Positions 1 through 7,132 of a DNA stretch of 12,580 bases are shown here, piece after piece (position 1 is the first letter of the stretch; every line of letters starts with the position of its first letter). This DNA comes from an uncultured Georgenia sp. (GTDB taxonomy: Bacteria; Actinomycetota; Actinomycetes; Actinomycetales; Actinomycetaceae): NCBI RefSeq assembly GCF_937958535.1, contig NZ_CALGNQ010000222.1, forward strand, positions 1-12,580, in the 5' to 3' direction. The position numbers were made by a program, and so were the translations under genes. The notes beneath the pieces were generated by a model. It searched no databases, was not told the origin of the DNA, and saw only the letters and a list, made by a program, of their open reading frames with translations.

Positions 1-334
1 GGAAGAAGTAGTCGTTGTCCTGGGTGAGGAACTTGCCCACCTCGTCGATGAACAGCCCGAACCCGATCCCGCCGAGGAACGCAGCGGGCGGGCGGACGAC
101 CGGCCCGGCGAAGGACAGCAGCAGGACCATCGCCACCGCCATGAACAGGCCGCCCCACAGGACGTGGGCGACGTGCAGCGTCTCCCCGCCGATCTGGGGG
201 AAGCCGGTGAGCTGGAGGTAGCCCCGGGTGACGACGATGGTCGCCACCGTGGTGAGGACGAACCCGAGCACGTGCTCGCTCGCGCGGGGGTCACGCGGCA
301 GCCCCCACCGCAGCAGCACGTGGCGCCGGTCCAT
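1..334 (-). CDS. Small integral membrane protein of unknown function, C-terminus cut by window edge
   Basis: Reading leftward from an ATG at 334, the frame is open for 111 codons and runs off the window. The ATG shares its A with the der stop codon (TGATG), so translation is probably coupled to der. The product begins MDRRHVLLRWGLPRDPRASE and then has hydrophobic stretches at about residues 22-37, 56-80 and 84-98, which look like membrane segments. A distinctive end, with GFGLFIDEVGKF at 91-102 followed by an Asp/Asn/Tyr/Phe-rich stretch, resembles a family of uncharacterised actinobacterial membrane proteins I recall only in general terms. No catalytic motif is visible. Position after der suggests an operon link but says nothing about the reaction. 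That it is a gene is fairly sure; its role is unknown. Confidence 0.72.
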   Translation of the reverse strand, partial: MDRRHVLLRWGLPRDPRASEHVLGFVLTTVATIVVTRGYLQLTGFPQIGGETLHVAHVLWGGLFMAVAMVLLLSFAGPVVRPPAAFLGGIGFGLFIDEVGKFLTQDNDYFF

Positions 335-1815
335 CAGCGGCGGCGCTTCTCCCGGACGCGCACGCTGATCTCGACCGGCGTGCCGGCGAAGCCGAAGGTC
401 TCCCGCAGCCGGCGCTCGATGAACCGCCGGTACCCGTGCTCGATGAACCCGGTGGCGAAGAGGACGAAGCGCGGCGGGCGGGTGTCGGCCTGGGTGGCGA
501 AGAGGATGCGCGGCTGCTTGCCCCCGCGTACCGGGTGCGGGTGTGCTGCGGTGAGCTCCCCGAGGAAGGCGTTGAGCCGCCCGGTGGAGATGCGGGTGTC
601 CCAGCCCTCGAGCGCGGTGTCCAGCGCCTTGACCAGCCGATCGACGTGCCAGCGCGTCTTGGCGGAGACGTTGACCCGCGGTGCCCACTGCAGCTGCCCG
701 AGGTCCTTGTCGATCGACCGCTCGAGCTGGAACCGCTTGTCCTCGTCCATGAGGTCCCATTTGTTGTAGGCGATGACGAGCGCCCGCCCGGCGTCCACCA
801 CCTGCTGGACCACCCGGACGTCCTGCTCGGTCAGCGGCTGGGAGGCGTCGACGAGGACGATGGCGACCTCCGCCTTCTCCAGCGCCGCCTGGGTGCGCAG
901 GGAGGCATAGAAGTCGGCCCCCTTGGTCTGGTGCACGCGCCGGCGGATGCCGGCGGTGTCGACGAACCACCAGGGCCGGTCGCCCAGCACGACGAGCTCG
1001 TCGACCGGGTCGCGGGTGGTGCCGGCGACGTCGTCGACCACCACGCGCTCCTGCCGGGCGAGCGCGTTGAGCAGGCTCGACTTGCCGACGTTGGGCCGTC
1101 CGACGAGCGCCACCCGCCGCGGCCCGCCCTCCGGCAGCGGGGAGGCCACCTGGGAGACCTCCGGCAGCACCTCCATCGCGGCGTCGAGCACGTCGCCCGA
1201 GCCGCGGCCGTGCAGAGCGGAGACCGGCCACGGCTGCCCCAGCCCGAGGGACCACAGCTCGGCGGCGTCGGACTCCTGCATCGGGGAGTCGACCTTGTTC
1301 GCCACGAGGATCACCGGCTTGCCGGACTGCCGCAGGAGCCGCACCACCTGCTCGTCGGTGCTCGTGGGCCCCACAGTGGCGTCGACGACGAACAGCACGG
1401 CGTCGGCCATCGCGACGGCAACCTCGGCCTGGTCGGCGACCCGCGCCTGCAGTCCGCGCGCGTCGTGCTCCCACCCGCCGGTGTCGACGAGCGTGAAGCG
1501 GCGTCCGGCCCACTCCGCGGGGTAGCTCACGCGGTCACGGGTGACACCGGGGACGTCCTGCACCACCGCCTCACGCCGGCCGAGGATCCGGTTGACGAGG
1601 GTCGACTTGCCCACGTTCGGGCGGCCGACGACGGCGAGCACCGGCAGTGGCGCCTCGGGCACCTCCGCGCCGGGGGCGGCGTCGGCGGCGGCGAGGAGCG
1701 CTGCGTCGTCCTCGTCCAGGACGTAGTCCTCCAGGCCGGCCCGCAGTGCTGCGGCGCGCTGCTCCTCGTCGTCCCAGGTGGTCGTGCGGTCATCGGGTTC
1801 GGTCACGCCCGCCAT
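334..1815 (-). CDS. der: Ribosome-associated double-domain GTPase Der (EngA)
   Basis: The 493-residue protein has two tandem GTPase domains and a C-terminal KH-like domain, the unique layout of Der, which acts in late 50S ribosomal subunit assembly. Domain 1: GRPNVGKS (64-71), DTGG (111-114), NKVD (173-176), SAL (199-201). Domain 2: GRPNVGKS (239-246), DTAG (286-289), NKWD (351-354). The KH-like region is about 385-493 and ends in a basic EKRRR tail. An acidic, Ala-rich extension of about 57 residues precedes the first domain, as is common in actinobacterial Der. The ATG at 1815 has an AGGGA ribosome site just upstream. It lies 42 bases after the response regulator stop and no TANNNT-type -10 is visible in that gap, so it probably relies on upstream transcription. 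In related genomes der usually follows cmk or a PlsC-type gene directly. Confidence 0.97.
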   Translation of the reverse strand: MAGVTEPDDRTTTWDDEEQRAAALRAGLEDYVLDEDDAALLAAADAAPGAEVPEAPLPVLAVVGRPNVGKSTLVNRILGRREAVVQDVPGVTRDRVSYPAEWAGRRFTLVDTGGWEHDARGLQARVADQAEVAVAMADAVLFVVDATVGPTSTDEQVVRLLRQSGKPVILVANKVDSPMQESDAAELWSLGLGQPWPVSALHGRGSGDVLDAAMEVLPEVSQVASPLPEGGPRRVALVGRPNVGKSSLLNALARQERVVVDDVAGTTRDPVDELVVLGDRPWWFVDTAGIRRRVHQTKGADFYASLRTQAALEKAEVAIVLVDASQPLTEQDVRVVQQVVDAGRALVIAYNKWDLMDEDKRFQLERSIDKDLGQLQWAPRVNVSAKTRWHVDRLVKALDTALEGWDTRISTGRLNAFLGELTAAHPHPVRGGKQPRILFATQADTRPPRFVLFATGFIEHGYRRFIERRLRETFGFAGTPVEISVRVREKRRR

Positions 1816-1857
1816 TGTTCCCTGCCGTGGCGGTCCGGCGCGAACGGCCTCGCCGCG

Positions 1858-2520
1858 TCACAGCAGGCCTGCGTCGTGGACGCACAGCGCGATCTGCACC
1901 CGGTTGCTCGCCTCGAGCTTGGTGAGGACGCGGCCGATGTGGGTCTTCACGGTGGCCAGCCCGAGGTACAGCTCGGCCGCGATCTCCGCGTTCGACAGCC
2001 CGCGGCCGATGGCCACGGCCACCTCCCGCTCCCGGTCGGTGAGCCGCGCGACCCGCTCGCGGGCGGAACGCTCCCGGGGGTTGCCCCGGTCCCGGGTGGC
2101 GGCGCTGATCACCTGCGCGGTGACGCTCGGCGAGAGCATCGGCTCCCCGCGGGCGGCCCGGACCACAGCCTCCACGAGGTCGGGCGGCGGGGTGTCCTTG
2201 AGGAGGAACCCGGCCGCGCCGTGGCGCAGGGCGGTGAGGACCATCTCGTCGGTGTCGAAGGTGGTCAGTACGAGGACCCGTGCCGTCGAGCCGCGCTCGG
2301 CGAGGCGGCGGGTGGCGGCCAGGCCGTCGAGGCCGGGCATCCGGATGTCCATGAGGACCACGTCAGGGCGCTCCCGCTCCACGACGGTGAGCGCCTCGTG
2401 CCCGTCGGCCGCCTCCCCGACGACGTCGACGGTGTCGCTCCCGCCGAGGATGAGCCGGAGCCCCGCGCGGACGAGGCCGTCGTCGTCCACCACGACCACC
2501 CGGACCGGTGCCACCGTCAC
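1858..2520 (-). CDS. NarL/FixJ (LuxR-type) response regulator
   Basis: The 220-residue protein has an N-terminal receiver domain (about 6-120) with acidic residues D12-D14, phospho-acceptor D58 in LMDIRMPG, T86/T87 and K108. A C-terminal LuxR helix-turn-helix (about 160-215) has the hallmark LTDREREV at 160-167 and the recognition-helix region TVKTHI. The GTG at 2520 overlaps the kinase stop codon as GTGA, so the two are translationally coupled partners. A second GTG at 2514 sits exactly 7 bases after AGGAGG and would remove only two residues; it may be the true start. The likely target is the divergent ABC exporter promoter, inferred from gene arrangement only. Its stop is 42 bases before der. 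Confidence 0.94.
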   Translation of the reverse strand: MTVAPVRVVVVDDDGLVRAGLRLILGGSDTVDVVGEAADGHEALTVVERERPDVVLMDIRMPGLDGLAATRRLAERGSTARVLVLTTFDTDEMVLTALRHGAAGFLLKDTPPPDLVEAVVRAARGEPMLSPSVTAQVISAATRDRGNPRERSARERVARLTDREREVAVAIGRGLSNAEIAAELYLGLATVKTHIGRVLTKLEASNRVQIALCVHDAGLL

Positions 2521-3836
2521 TCCTCCTCCCAGGGCAGCCAGACCCGCACCGCGAAGCAGCCGTCGGATCCAGGTCCGTGCTCGAGCACTCCCCCGGCGAG
2601 CTCCACGCGCTCCGCCAGCCCGACCAGCCCGAGCCCGGCCCCGGGTGCGGCCGGGGTCGCCACGCTCCCCGCCGGCGGCACGTCGTTGTGCACCTCGACG
2701 GTGAGCAGCCCACCCGGGCCGCCGGCGAGGCGGACGACGACGGCGCTGCCCGGGGCGTGCTTGCAGGCGTTCGTCAGTGCCTCCTGGACCACGCGGTAGG
2801 CCGTGCGGGAGACCGTGACCGGCATCCCGGCCGCCCCCGCCAGGGACCCGCCGGGCAGACCGGTGGCGTCGAGCATGACCTCGACCGTCGCCCGGGCCGC
2901 GTCGAGCAGCTCACCGACCTGCTCGAGCACCGGCTGCGGGGGCTCGGCGAGGGCGTCGCCCTCCCGGCTGCCGGCACCCGCTCCGTGGCCTGCCCGGAGC
3001 ACCCCGAGCACCTCCCGCAGCTCGGTGAGCGCGCGGTGGGCGTTGTCCCGGATGACGCCGGCCGCCGCGGCGGTCTCCTCCCGGCTGAGGTCGGTGCGGT
3101 AGGCCAGCGCCCCGGCGTGCATCGCGACGAGCGAGATCCGGTGGGCGAGCACGTCGTGCATCTCACGCGCGATGCGGGTGCGCTCGGCCTGGCGTGCGGC
3201 CTCCGCCTTGGCGGCCTGCTCCCGCTCGGCGGTCTCCGCCCGCAGCTGTAGCGTGCTGAGCAGCTCGCGTCGGGCGCCCACGTAGTAGCCGGTCGCGACG
3301 CACGTCGCGCCGACCCCGACGGCCAGCCCTCCGGACAGGACGATGAACCCCATCCCGAAGGACTCCCCGAAGACGGACGGTCGCCACACCAGCTCGTAGC
3401 AGATCGCCGCCGCCACCCAGACCGCGACGACGGGGACCACCCAGCGCCACCGCCGCCACGTGGAGACCGACACGAGGGCGACGGTGGCGGCACCGATCGC
3501 CGAGGCGGAGACGGTGGTGAGCAGCCCGGTGAGCACACCCGCGGTGCGCGGGTGGCTGCGCCGCAGCGGCAGCGCGCCGAGCCCCAGCACGCCGAGCAGC
3601 GCGTCGAGGACAAGGGCGGCGCCGATGCGTGCCTCCACGTCCCCGGCCACGGCCGTGCCGTCGGCGGGGACGACCTCCGCTCCGGCTGCGAGCCACAGCA
3701 CGAGGGCGATCCCGAGCGCGGCCAGGTAACGCCAGGTTCGCGACCAGGGCCGCAGCGGCGGCGGGGCGGACGGTGCCGGGTACGGCGGAGCGGCCACGGT
3801 CGCCGGCTCGGCGGACGGTGACGCGAGACCCTGCAT
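2517..3836 (-). CDS. Membrane sensor histidine kinase, HisKA_3 type (NarL/DesK-like)
   Basis: The 439-residue protein has a Pro/Ala-rich N-terminus (1-30), then about five hydrophobic membrane segments (about 36-53, 72-90, 97-124, 131-150, 162-187). A charged linker with coiled-coil character (about 190-220) leads to the HisKA_3 phosphorylation site REMHDVLAHRIS with H227. The ATPase N-box is QEALTNACKHA (351-361) and the G-box is GAGLGLVGLAER (399-410). There is no sizeable extracytoplasmic domain, so the signal is probably read in the membrane, as in kinases paired with ABC exporters. The frame stays open far upstream to 4919, but that part lies opposite the ABC ATPase gene and is not real. 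ATG 3836 is the first sensible start and a -10-like element lies 7 bases before it. The gene overlaps the regulator by four bases. Confidence 0.93.
   Translation of the reverse strand: MQGLASPSAEPATVAAPPYPAPSAPPPLRPWSRTWRYLAALGIALVLWLAAGAEVVPADGTAVAGDVEARIGAALVLDALLGVLGLGALPLRRSHPRTAGVLTGLLTTVSASAIGAATVALVSVSTWRRWRWVVPVVAVWVAAAICYELVWRPSVFGESFGMGFIVLSGGLAVGVGATCVATGYYVGARRELLSTLQLRAETAEREQAAKAEAARQAERTRIAREMHDVLAHRISLVAMHAGALAYRTDLSREETAAAAGVIRDNAHRALTELREVLGVLRAGHGAGAGSREGDALAEPPQPVLEQVGELLDAARATVEVMLDATGLPGGSLAGAAGMPVTVSRTAYRVVQEALTNACKHAPGSAVVVRLAGGPGGLLTVEVHNDVPPAGSVATPAAPGAGLGLVGLAERVELAGGVLEHGPGSDGCFAVRVWLPWEEE
2522..2527 (-). promoter_or_regulatory. Ribosome binding site for the response regulator
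   Basis: AGGAGG lies in the last glutamate codons of the kinase gene. It is 1 base from the GTG at 2520 but 7 bases from the in-frame GTG at 2514, which favours 2514 as the main initiation codon. An overlapping GGGAGG a few bases upstream would suit 2520 at a 4-base distance. Confidence 0.5.
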
Positions 3837-3843
3837 GCCGCAC

Positions 3844-3849
3844 AGCCTA
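3844..3849 (-). promoter_or_regulatory. Candidate -10 element of a leaderless promoter for the kinase-regulator operon
   Basis: On the minus strand TAGGCT fits the actinobacterial -10 pattern TANNNT and ends 7 bases before the kinase ATG. That would place the transcript start at or next to the A of the ATG. No Shine-Dalgarno sequence is visible in front of this ATG, which agrees with a leaderless message. No convincing -35 hexamer is seen at 16-18 bases. This is inference from spacing alone. Confidence 0.45.
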
Positions 3850-3856
3850 GGGAACG

Positions 3857-3881
3857 CGCGGGTCCACGCGGTCCACCCGCG
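3857..3881. promoter_or_regulatory. Candidate operator (dyad plus tandem repeat) in the divergent kinase/ABC intergenic region
   Basis: A perfect 7-base dyad, CGCGGGT (3857-3863) and ACCCGCG (3875-3881), has an 11-base spacer. It contains a near-perfect tandem repeat, GTCCACGCG-GTCCACCCG (3862-3879, written from the G at 3862). The site is immediately upstream of the candidate kinase -10. It lies in the 130 bases between kinase and ABC ATPase, where the response regulator would be expected to bind. GC-rich dyads arise by chance, so support is modest. Confidence 0.35.
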
Positions 3882-3905
3882 GGCTCGCCGGGGTCCGCCG
3901 AAAGG

Positions 3906-3911
3906 TTGACG
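3906..3911 (+). promoter_or_regulatory. Possible -35 hexamer for the ABC exporter operon
   Basis: TTGACG matches the -35 consensus TTGACA at five of six positions and points toward the ABC ATPase gene. The partner hexamer at 17-18 bases (around 3929-3935) matches a -10 poorly, as is often the case for promoters that need an activator. This is a weak call made because of its position. Confidence 0.3.
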
Positions 3912-3966
3912 GGCAGGAGCCCCCCGACCGATCCCCATCCGCTGCGCCGCCGCGAGAGTGGACGCC

Positions 3967-4863
3967 ATGATCACAGCCGAGAACCTGACGAAACGGTACG
4001 GCGACCGTCTCGTCGTCGACACCGTCTCCTTCACCGCCCGTCCCGGGCGCGTCACCGGCTTCCTCGGCCCGAACGGGGCCGGGAAGTCGACGACGATGCG
4101 CATGCTCACCGGGCTGACCACCCCGACCGCCGGCCGCGGCACCGTCCTGGGCGTGCCGTTCGCCGAGCTCGCCAACCCGGGCCGCCGGGTCGGTGTGCTG
4201 CTGGACGCCTCCGCGCAGCACGCGGGACGCAGCGGCCGGGAGGTCCTCACCCTCTCCGCCCGCCTCATGGGACTGTCCTCCTCCCGCGTGGAGGCGGTGC
4301 TCCACCTGGTCGGGCTCACCCCGGCGGAGGCCCGGGGACGCACCCGGACGTACTCCCTGGGGATGCGCCAGCGGCTGGGCCTGGCCCACGCCCTGCTCGG
4401 CGAGCCGGAGGTGCTCATCCTCGACGAGCCGGCCAACGGGCTCGACCCGGCCGGCATCCGCTGGATGCGCTCGGTGCTGCGGTCCTTCGCCGACGCGGGC
4501 GGCACCGTGCTGCTGTCCTCCCACCTCCTGCGTGAGGTCGAGGCGGTCGCCGACGACGTGGTCATCATCGGCGGCGGTCGGATCCTCGCCGCCGGCAGCG
4601 TCGCCGAGCTGCTCGGGGCGCCCGGCACGCTGGTCCGCAGCACCGACGACGCCGCGCTCGCCCGGGCCCTCGTCGGCGCCGGGCACGACGTCGACCCGCT
4701 CCCCCACGGCCTGTCCACCTCCGCCTCACGCGAGGAGGTCGGCCGTGCCGCCCTGGACGCCGGCGTCGTCCTCACCGACCTCCGGCCGAACGCCGCCACC
4801 GGCCTGGAGGACCTGTTCTTCGAGACCACCGCCCAGCACGGGCGAGAGGAGGTCGCAGCATGA
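3967..4863 (+). CDS. ABC exporter ATP-binding protein (CcmA/DrrA type)
   Basis: The 298-residue protein is the nucleotide-binding subunit that drives the partner permease. It has Walker A GPNGAGKST (34-42), the family's usual signature variant SLGMRQR (130-136) in place of LSGGQ, Walker B VLILDEP (149-155) with catalytic Glu, a D-loop in the following GLDPAG, and the switch His in SSHLL (186). About 75 C-terminal residues follow, as in exporters of antibiotics, lantibiotics or lipids. An in-frame GTG at 3958 would add three residues; ATG 3967 is preferred because MITAENLTKRYGD matches how the family usually starts and GAGAG sits at a usable distance. The stop overlaps the permease start as ATGA. 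The gene is divergent from the kinase pair, which suggests two-component control. Substrate is not predictable. Confidence 0.95.
   Translation: MITAENLTKRYGDRLVVDTVSFTARPGRVTGFLGPNGAGKSTTMRMLTGLTTPTAGRGTVLGVPFAELANPGRRVGVLLDASAQHAGRSGREVLTLSARLMGLSSSRVEAVLHLVGLTPAEARGRTRTYSLGMRQRLGLAHALLGEPEVLILDEPANGLDPAGIRWMRSVLRSFADAGGTVLLSSHLLREVEAVADDVVIIGGGRILAAGSVAELLGAPGTLVRSTDDAALARALVGAGHDVDPLPHGLSTSASREEVGRAALDAGVVLTDLRPNAATGLEDLFFETTAQHGREEVAA
4847..4852 (+). promoter_or_regulatory. Ribosome binding site of the permease gene
   Basis: A perfect AGGAGG lies 7 bases before the ATG at 4860, inside the last codons of the ATPase gene. It fixes the permease start and supports coupled translation. Confidence 0.75.
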
Positions 4864-5660
4864 CCGTCGCCACGGCTCACGCCACCCACCGGGACCACCG
4901 CACAACCGCCACGCCTCACCCGCGGGCGATCCCGTTCAGCCGCCTCGCACGTGTCGAGCTGCGCAAACAGCTCGACACCCGGGCGGGGATCTGGCTGCTC
5001 GCGGTGGTCGTCCTCGTCAACCTCGCGCTCAGCGCCCTCGTGCTCTTCGCCGGTGAGCCCGAGACCCGGACGTGGCAGGAGCTCACCACCGCCTCGTCCC
5101 TCGGGCAGGTGCTCCTCCTGCCCCTCATCGGGATCATGGCAGCGACCGGAGAGTGGTCCCAGCGCACCGCACTGACCACCTTCACCCTCGAGCCGCGCCG
5201 CAACCGGGTGACCGCGGCGAAGCTCCTGTCGGCCTGGGGGCTGGGCCTGACCGTCATGGTCGGTGCGCTCCTCGCCGGCGCCGTCCTCAACGTCGTCGGG
5301 ATGCTCTGGCTCGACGGGGACGGGTCGTGGGCACTGGAGTGGGCGGTCGTCGGCGGCATGGTGGGCGCCCTGCTCATCCTCGTCACCCAGGGGCTGGCCT
5401 TCGGGCTGGCGCTGATGAGCACGCCGGTGGCGATCGTCGCCTACCTTGCGCTGCCGACCGCGTGGACGGTCCTCACCATGCTCGTCGACTCGCTCGACAC
5501 CACCGCCCGCTGGCTCAACCTCGACCGTGCCATGGGCCCTCTCCTCGACGGGCAGCTGGACGCCACCGCGTGGGCCCAGCTGGGGACGTCGACGGCGGTG
5601 TGGGTGCTCCTGCCGCTGGCCGTCGGCCTGTGGCGCACCGCCCGTCGGGACGTCTCGTAG
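4860..5660 (+). CDS. ABC-2 type transporter permease
   Basis: The 266-residue protein has a polar N-terminus and an amphipathic stretch RLARVELRKQLDTRAG (about 28-43). About six membrane segments follow (about 43-64, 78-97, 124-150, 160-186, 188-210, 240-258). The cytoplasmic loop GEWSQRTALTTFTLEPRRNR (97-116) followed by VTAAKL is typical of actinobacterial ABC-2 permeases that sit beside a CcmA-type ATPase. It should form a homodimeric channel with the preceding ATPase, to which it is coupled by a 4-base overlap and a strong ribosome site. The gene ends 72 bases before the convergent acyltransferase stop. Export of a drug, peptide or lipid is the usual role; the cargo is unknown. Confidence 0.9.
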   Translation: MTVATAHATHRDHRTTATPHPRAIPFSRLARVELRKQLDTRAGIWLLAVVVLVNLALSALVLFAGEPETRTWQELTTASSLGQVLLLPLIGIMAATGEWSQRTALTTFTLEPRRNRVTAAKLLSAWGLGLTVMVGALLAGAVLNVVGMLWLDGDGSWALEWAVVGGMVGALLILVTQGLAFGLALMSTPVAIVAYLALPTAWTVLTMLVDSLDTTARWLNLDRAMGPLLDGQLDATAWAQLGTSTAVWVLLPLAVGLWRTARRDVS

Positions 5661-5674
5661 CGGGCACCTGAAGC

Positions 5675-5709
5675 CGGGGGCGGCCGCGTGGAGGGCGTGG
5701 CCGCCCCCG
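5675..5709. terminator. Bidirectional hairpin terminator between convergent permease and acyltransferase genes
   Basis: A perfect 11-base-pair stem, CGGGGGCGGCC (5675-5685) and GGCCGCCCCCG (5699-5709), encloses a 13-base loop. It begins 15 bases after the permease stop and ends 24 bases before the acyltransferase stop. There is no T-tract on either side, which is common for high-GC terminators. It should stop both convergent transcripts and so separates the acyltransferase end of the operon from der. Confidence 0.78.
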
Positions 5710-5732
5710 AACCCGTGGTGTCGCGCCCGGCC

Positions 5733-6425
5733 TCAGTGCGAGGGCAGCGGGACGCCGGTGAGGTGCACCGCGTCCTCGACGTGCGCGGCCAGCCCTTCGT
5801 GGATCTGCTTCATCGCCCGGGCCATGAGCTCCCGGTTACCGCCCTCGCGGCGCTCGGTGTCGATGACGAGTGGCTTGCCGAAGACCACGTGCAGCCGGGC
5901 CCGCGGCGGCGGCACGTAGCCCACCTTCTTCCCGCTGGGGCGGGTGCCGAGGCAGGCGACCGGGACGACCGGTGCCCGGCCGTGGACGGCGAGCCACGCG
6001 ACGCCGGCGCGGGTGGACTCGACCCGGCCCCTGCCCCGGTTCCCCTCGGGGAAGATGCCGACCACCCGGCCCTCGTGCAGCAGCTGCTGGGCCACGGCCA
6101 GCGCCGCCCGCCCGTTGCTGCGGTCCACCGGGATCTGCCCGGCGAGCGTCATGAGGAAGCCGAGCGGGGTGTCCCAGAACTCCTGCTTGATGATGAAGTG
6201 GGAGCCGCGCGGGATCACCCCGTGGAGCAGCGGCCCGTCGATGACGCCCGTGTGGTTCGACGCGACGACCACCGGCCCGGTGCGCGGCACGTTCTCGGCG
6301 CCGTGGACCGTGGTGTTCCACCACGCGTGGGCGAGGAACCACCCCACCCGCCGGGACCACACCGGCCCCCAGCGGTGGATGTCCTCGGCCCGCACCCGCG
6401 ACCCGCGGGAGGGCTTGCCGCTCAC
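5733..6425 (-). CDS. PlsC-type 1-acylglycerol-3-phosphate acyltransferase family protein
   Basis: The 230-residue protein carries the acyltransferase blocks of the PlsC/LPLAT family: NHTGVID with catalytic H58 and D63 (HX4D), IPVDR (98-102), FPEGNR (125-130) for glycerol-phosphate binding, and a VVPVACLG block (153-160). It probably acylates lysophosphatidic acid or a related lysolipid at the membrane. The segment around 84-97 is hydrophobic and no signal peptide is seen. The GTG start overlaps the cmk stop as GTGA, with a GGGAGGGAG ribosome site four bases upstream. Such a gene between cmk and der is a common actinobacterial arrangement. Actinobacteria often have several PlsC-like enzymes, so the exact substrate is uncertain. 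Confidence 0.9.
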   Translation of the reverse strand: MSGKPSRGSRVRAEDIHRWGPVWSRRVGWFLAHAWWNTTVHGAENVPRTGPVVVASNHTGVIDGPLLHGVIPRGSHFIIKQEFWDTPLGFLMTLAGQIPVDRSNGRAALAVAQQLLHEGRVVGIFPEGNRGRGRVESTRAGVAWLAVHGRAPVVPVACLGTRPSGKKVGYVPPPRARLHVVFGKPLVIDTERREGGNRELMARAMKQIHEGLAAHVEDAVHLTGVPLPSH

Positions 6426-7132
6426 AGCGCTCCCTCCCGGGCCTGCTCGACCACCCGGGCGACGACGTCGACGGTCTCCTCCACGTCCATCCGGGAGGAG
6501 TCGATCGTCACGACGCCGTCGGCGGCGGTGAGGAAGGTCGACACGGTGGAGTCCCGCGCGTCGCGCCCGACCACCTCGGCACGGGTGGCGGCCAGCGTGG
6601 CGGCGTCGGCGGTGCCGTGCAGCTCCCGGGCCCGACGGGCCAGACGGGCCTCCTCGTCGGCGGTGAGGAGGATGCGCACGTCGGCGTCCGGCGCGACGAC
6701 GGTGGTGATGTCACGGCCCTCGGCCACGATGCCGCGGCCCTGGCTGAAGCCACCGGGCCGGCGCTCGGCGGCGATGATCGCCCGCTGCCGCTGGCGCAGC
6801 TCGGCGCGCACGTCGAGGTTGGTCGCCACGGCCGAGACCACGGCGGAGATCTCCGACCGGCGGATCTCCTCGGTGATGTCGACGCCGTCGCACACCACGC
6901 TCGGGCGCGCGGGGTCGATGCCCATCTCCAGCGGCATCGCGCGGACCGCCGCGGCGACGTCCTGACCCGCCGTGAGGTCCAGGCCCTGCCGGCGGCACCA
7001 CCAGGTCGCCGCCCGGTACATCGCCCCGGTGTCGAGGTACGCCAGGCCGAGCTGCGACGCCAGCCGCCTGCTCACCGTCGACTTGCCCGAGCCCGAGGGC
7101 CCGTCGATCGCCACCGTCACCGGTGCGGTCAT
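6422..7132 (-). CDS. cmk: Cytidylate kinase
   Basis: The 236-residue enzyme transfers phosphate from ATP to CMP or dCMP. It shows the P-loop GPSGSGKS (11-18), LDTGAMYR (33-40), a CMP-binding insert with VCDGVDITEEIR (80-91), EGRDITTVV (138-146), and a lid region rich in arginine (ARLARRARE, about 162-170). The later RDARDSTVSTF segment corresponds to the RDxxDSTR region of other family members. ATG 7132 is preferred over an in-frame ATG at 7150 because it overlaps the tyrA stop as ATGA, the pattern seen along this operon; the earlier start would add MECGGG. Its stop overlaps the acyltransferase GTG. Confidence 0.96.
   Translation of the reverse strand: MTAPVTVAIDGPSGSGKSTVSRRLASQLGLAYLDTGAMYRAATWWCRRQGLDLTAGQDVAAAVRAMPLEMGIDPARPSVVCDGVDITEEIRRSEISAVVSAVATNLDVRAELRQRQRAIIAAERRPGGFSQGRGIVAEGRDITTVVAPDADVRILLTADEEARLARRARELHGTADAATLAATRAEVVGRDARDSTVSTFLTAADGVVTIDSSRMDVEETVDVVARVVEQAREGAL

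Noticed and set aside
436..2799. A 787-codon open frame on the + strand
   Set aside because: It lies opposite der and the two-component genes, is rich in Arg, Gly, His and Pro with no family motif, and is a typical antisense shadow in high-GC DNA.
3929..3959. A leaderless -10 for the ABC ATPase gene (GAGAGT at 3954-3959)
   Set aside because: It lacks the first T of TANNNT and is better explained as the purine-rich ribosome site of ATG 3967.
3837..4919. Extension of the kinase frame upstream to 4919, giving an 800-residue protein
   Set aside because: The extra part is opposite the ABC ATPase gene and has the Ser/Arg/Pro bias of an antisense frame; the kinase is complete from 3836.
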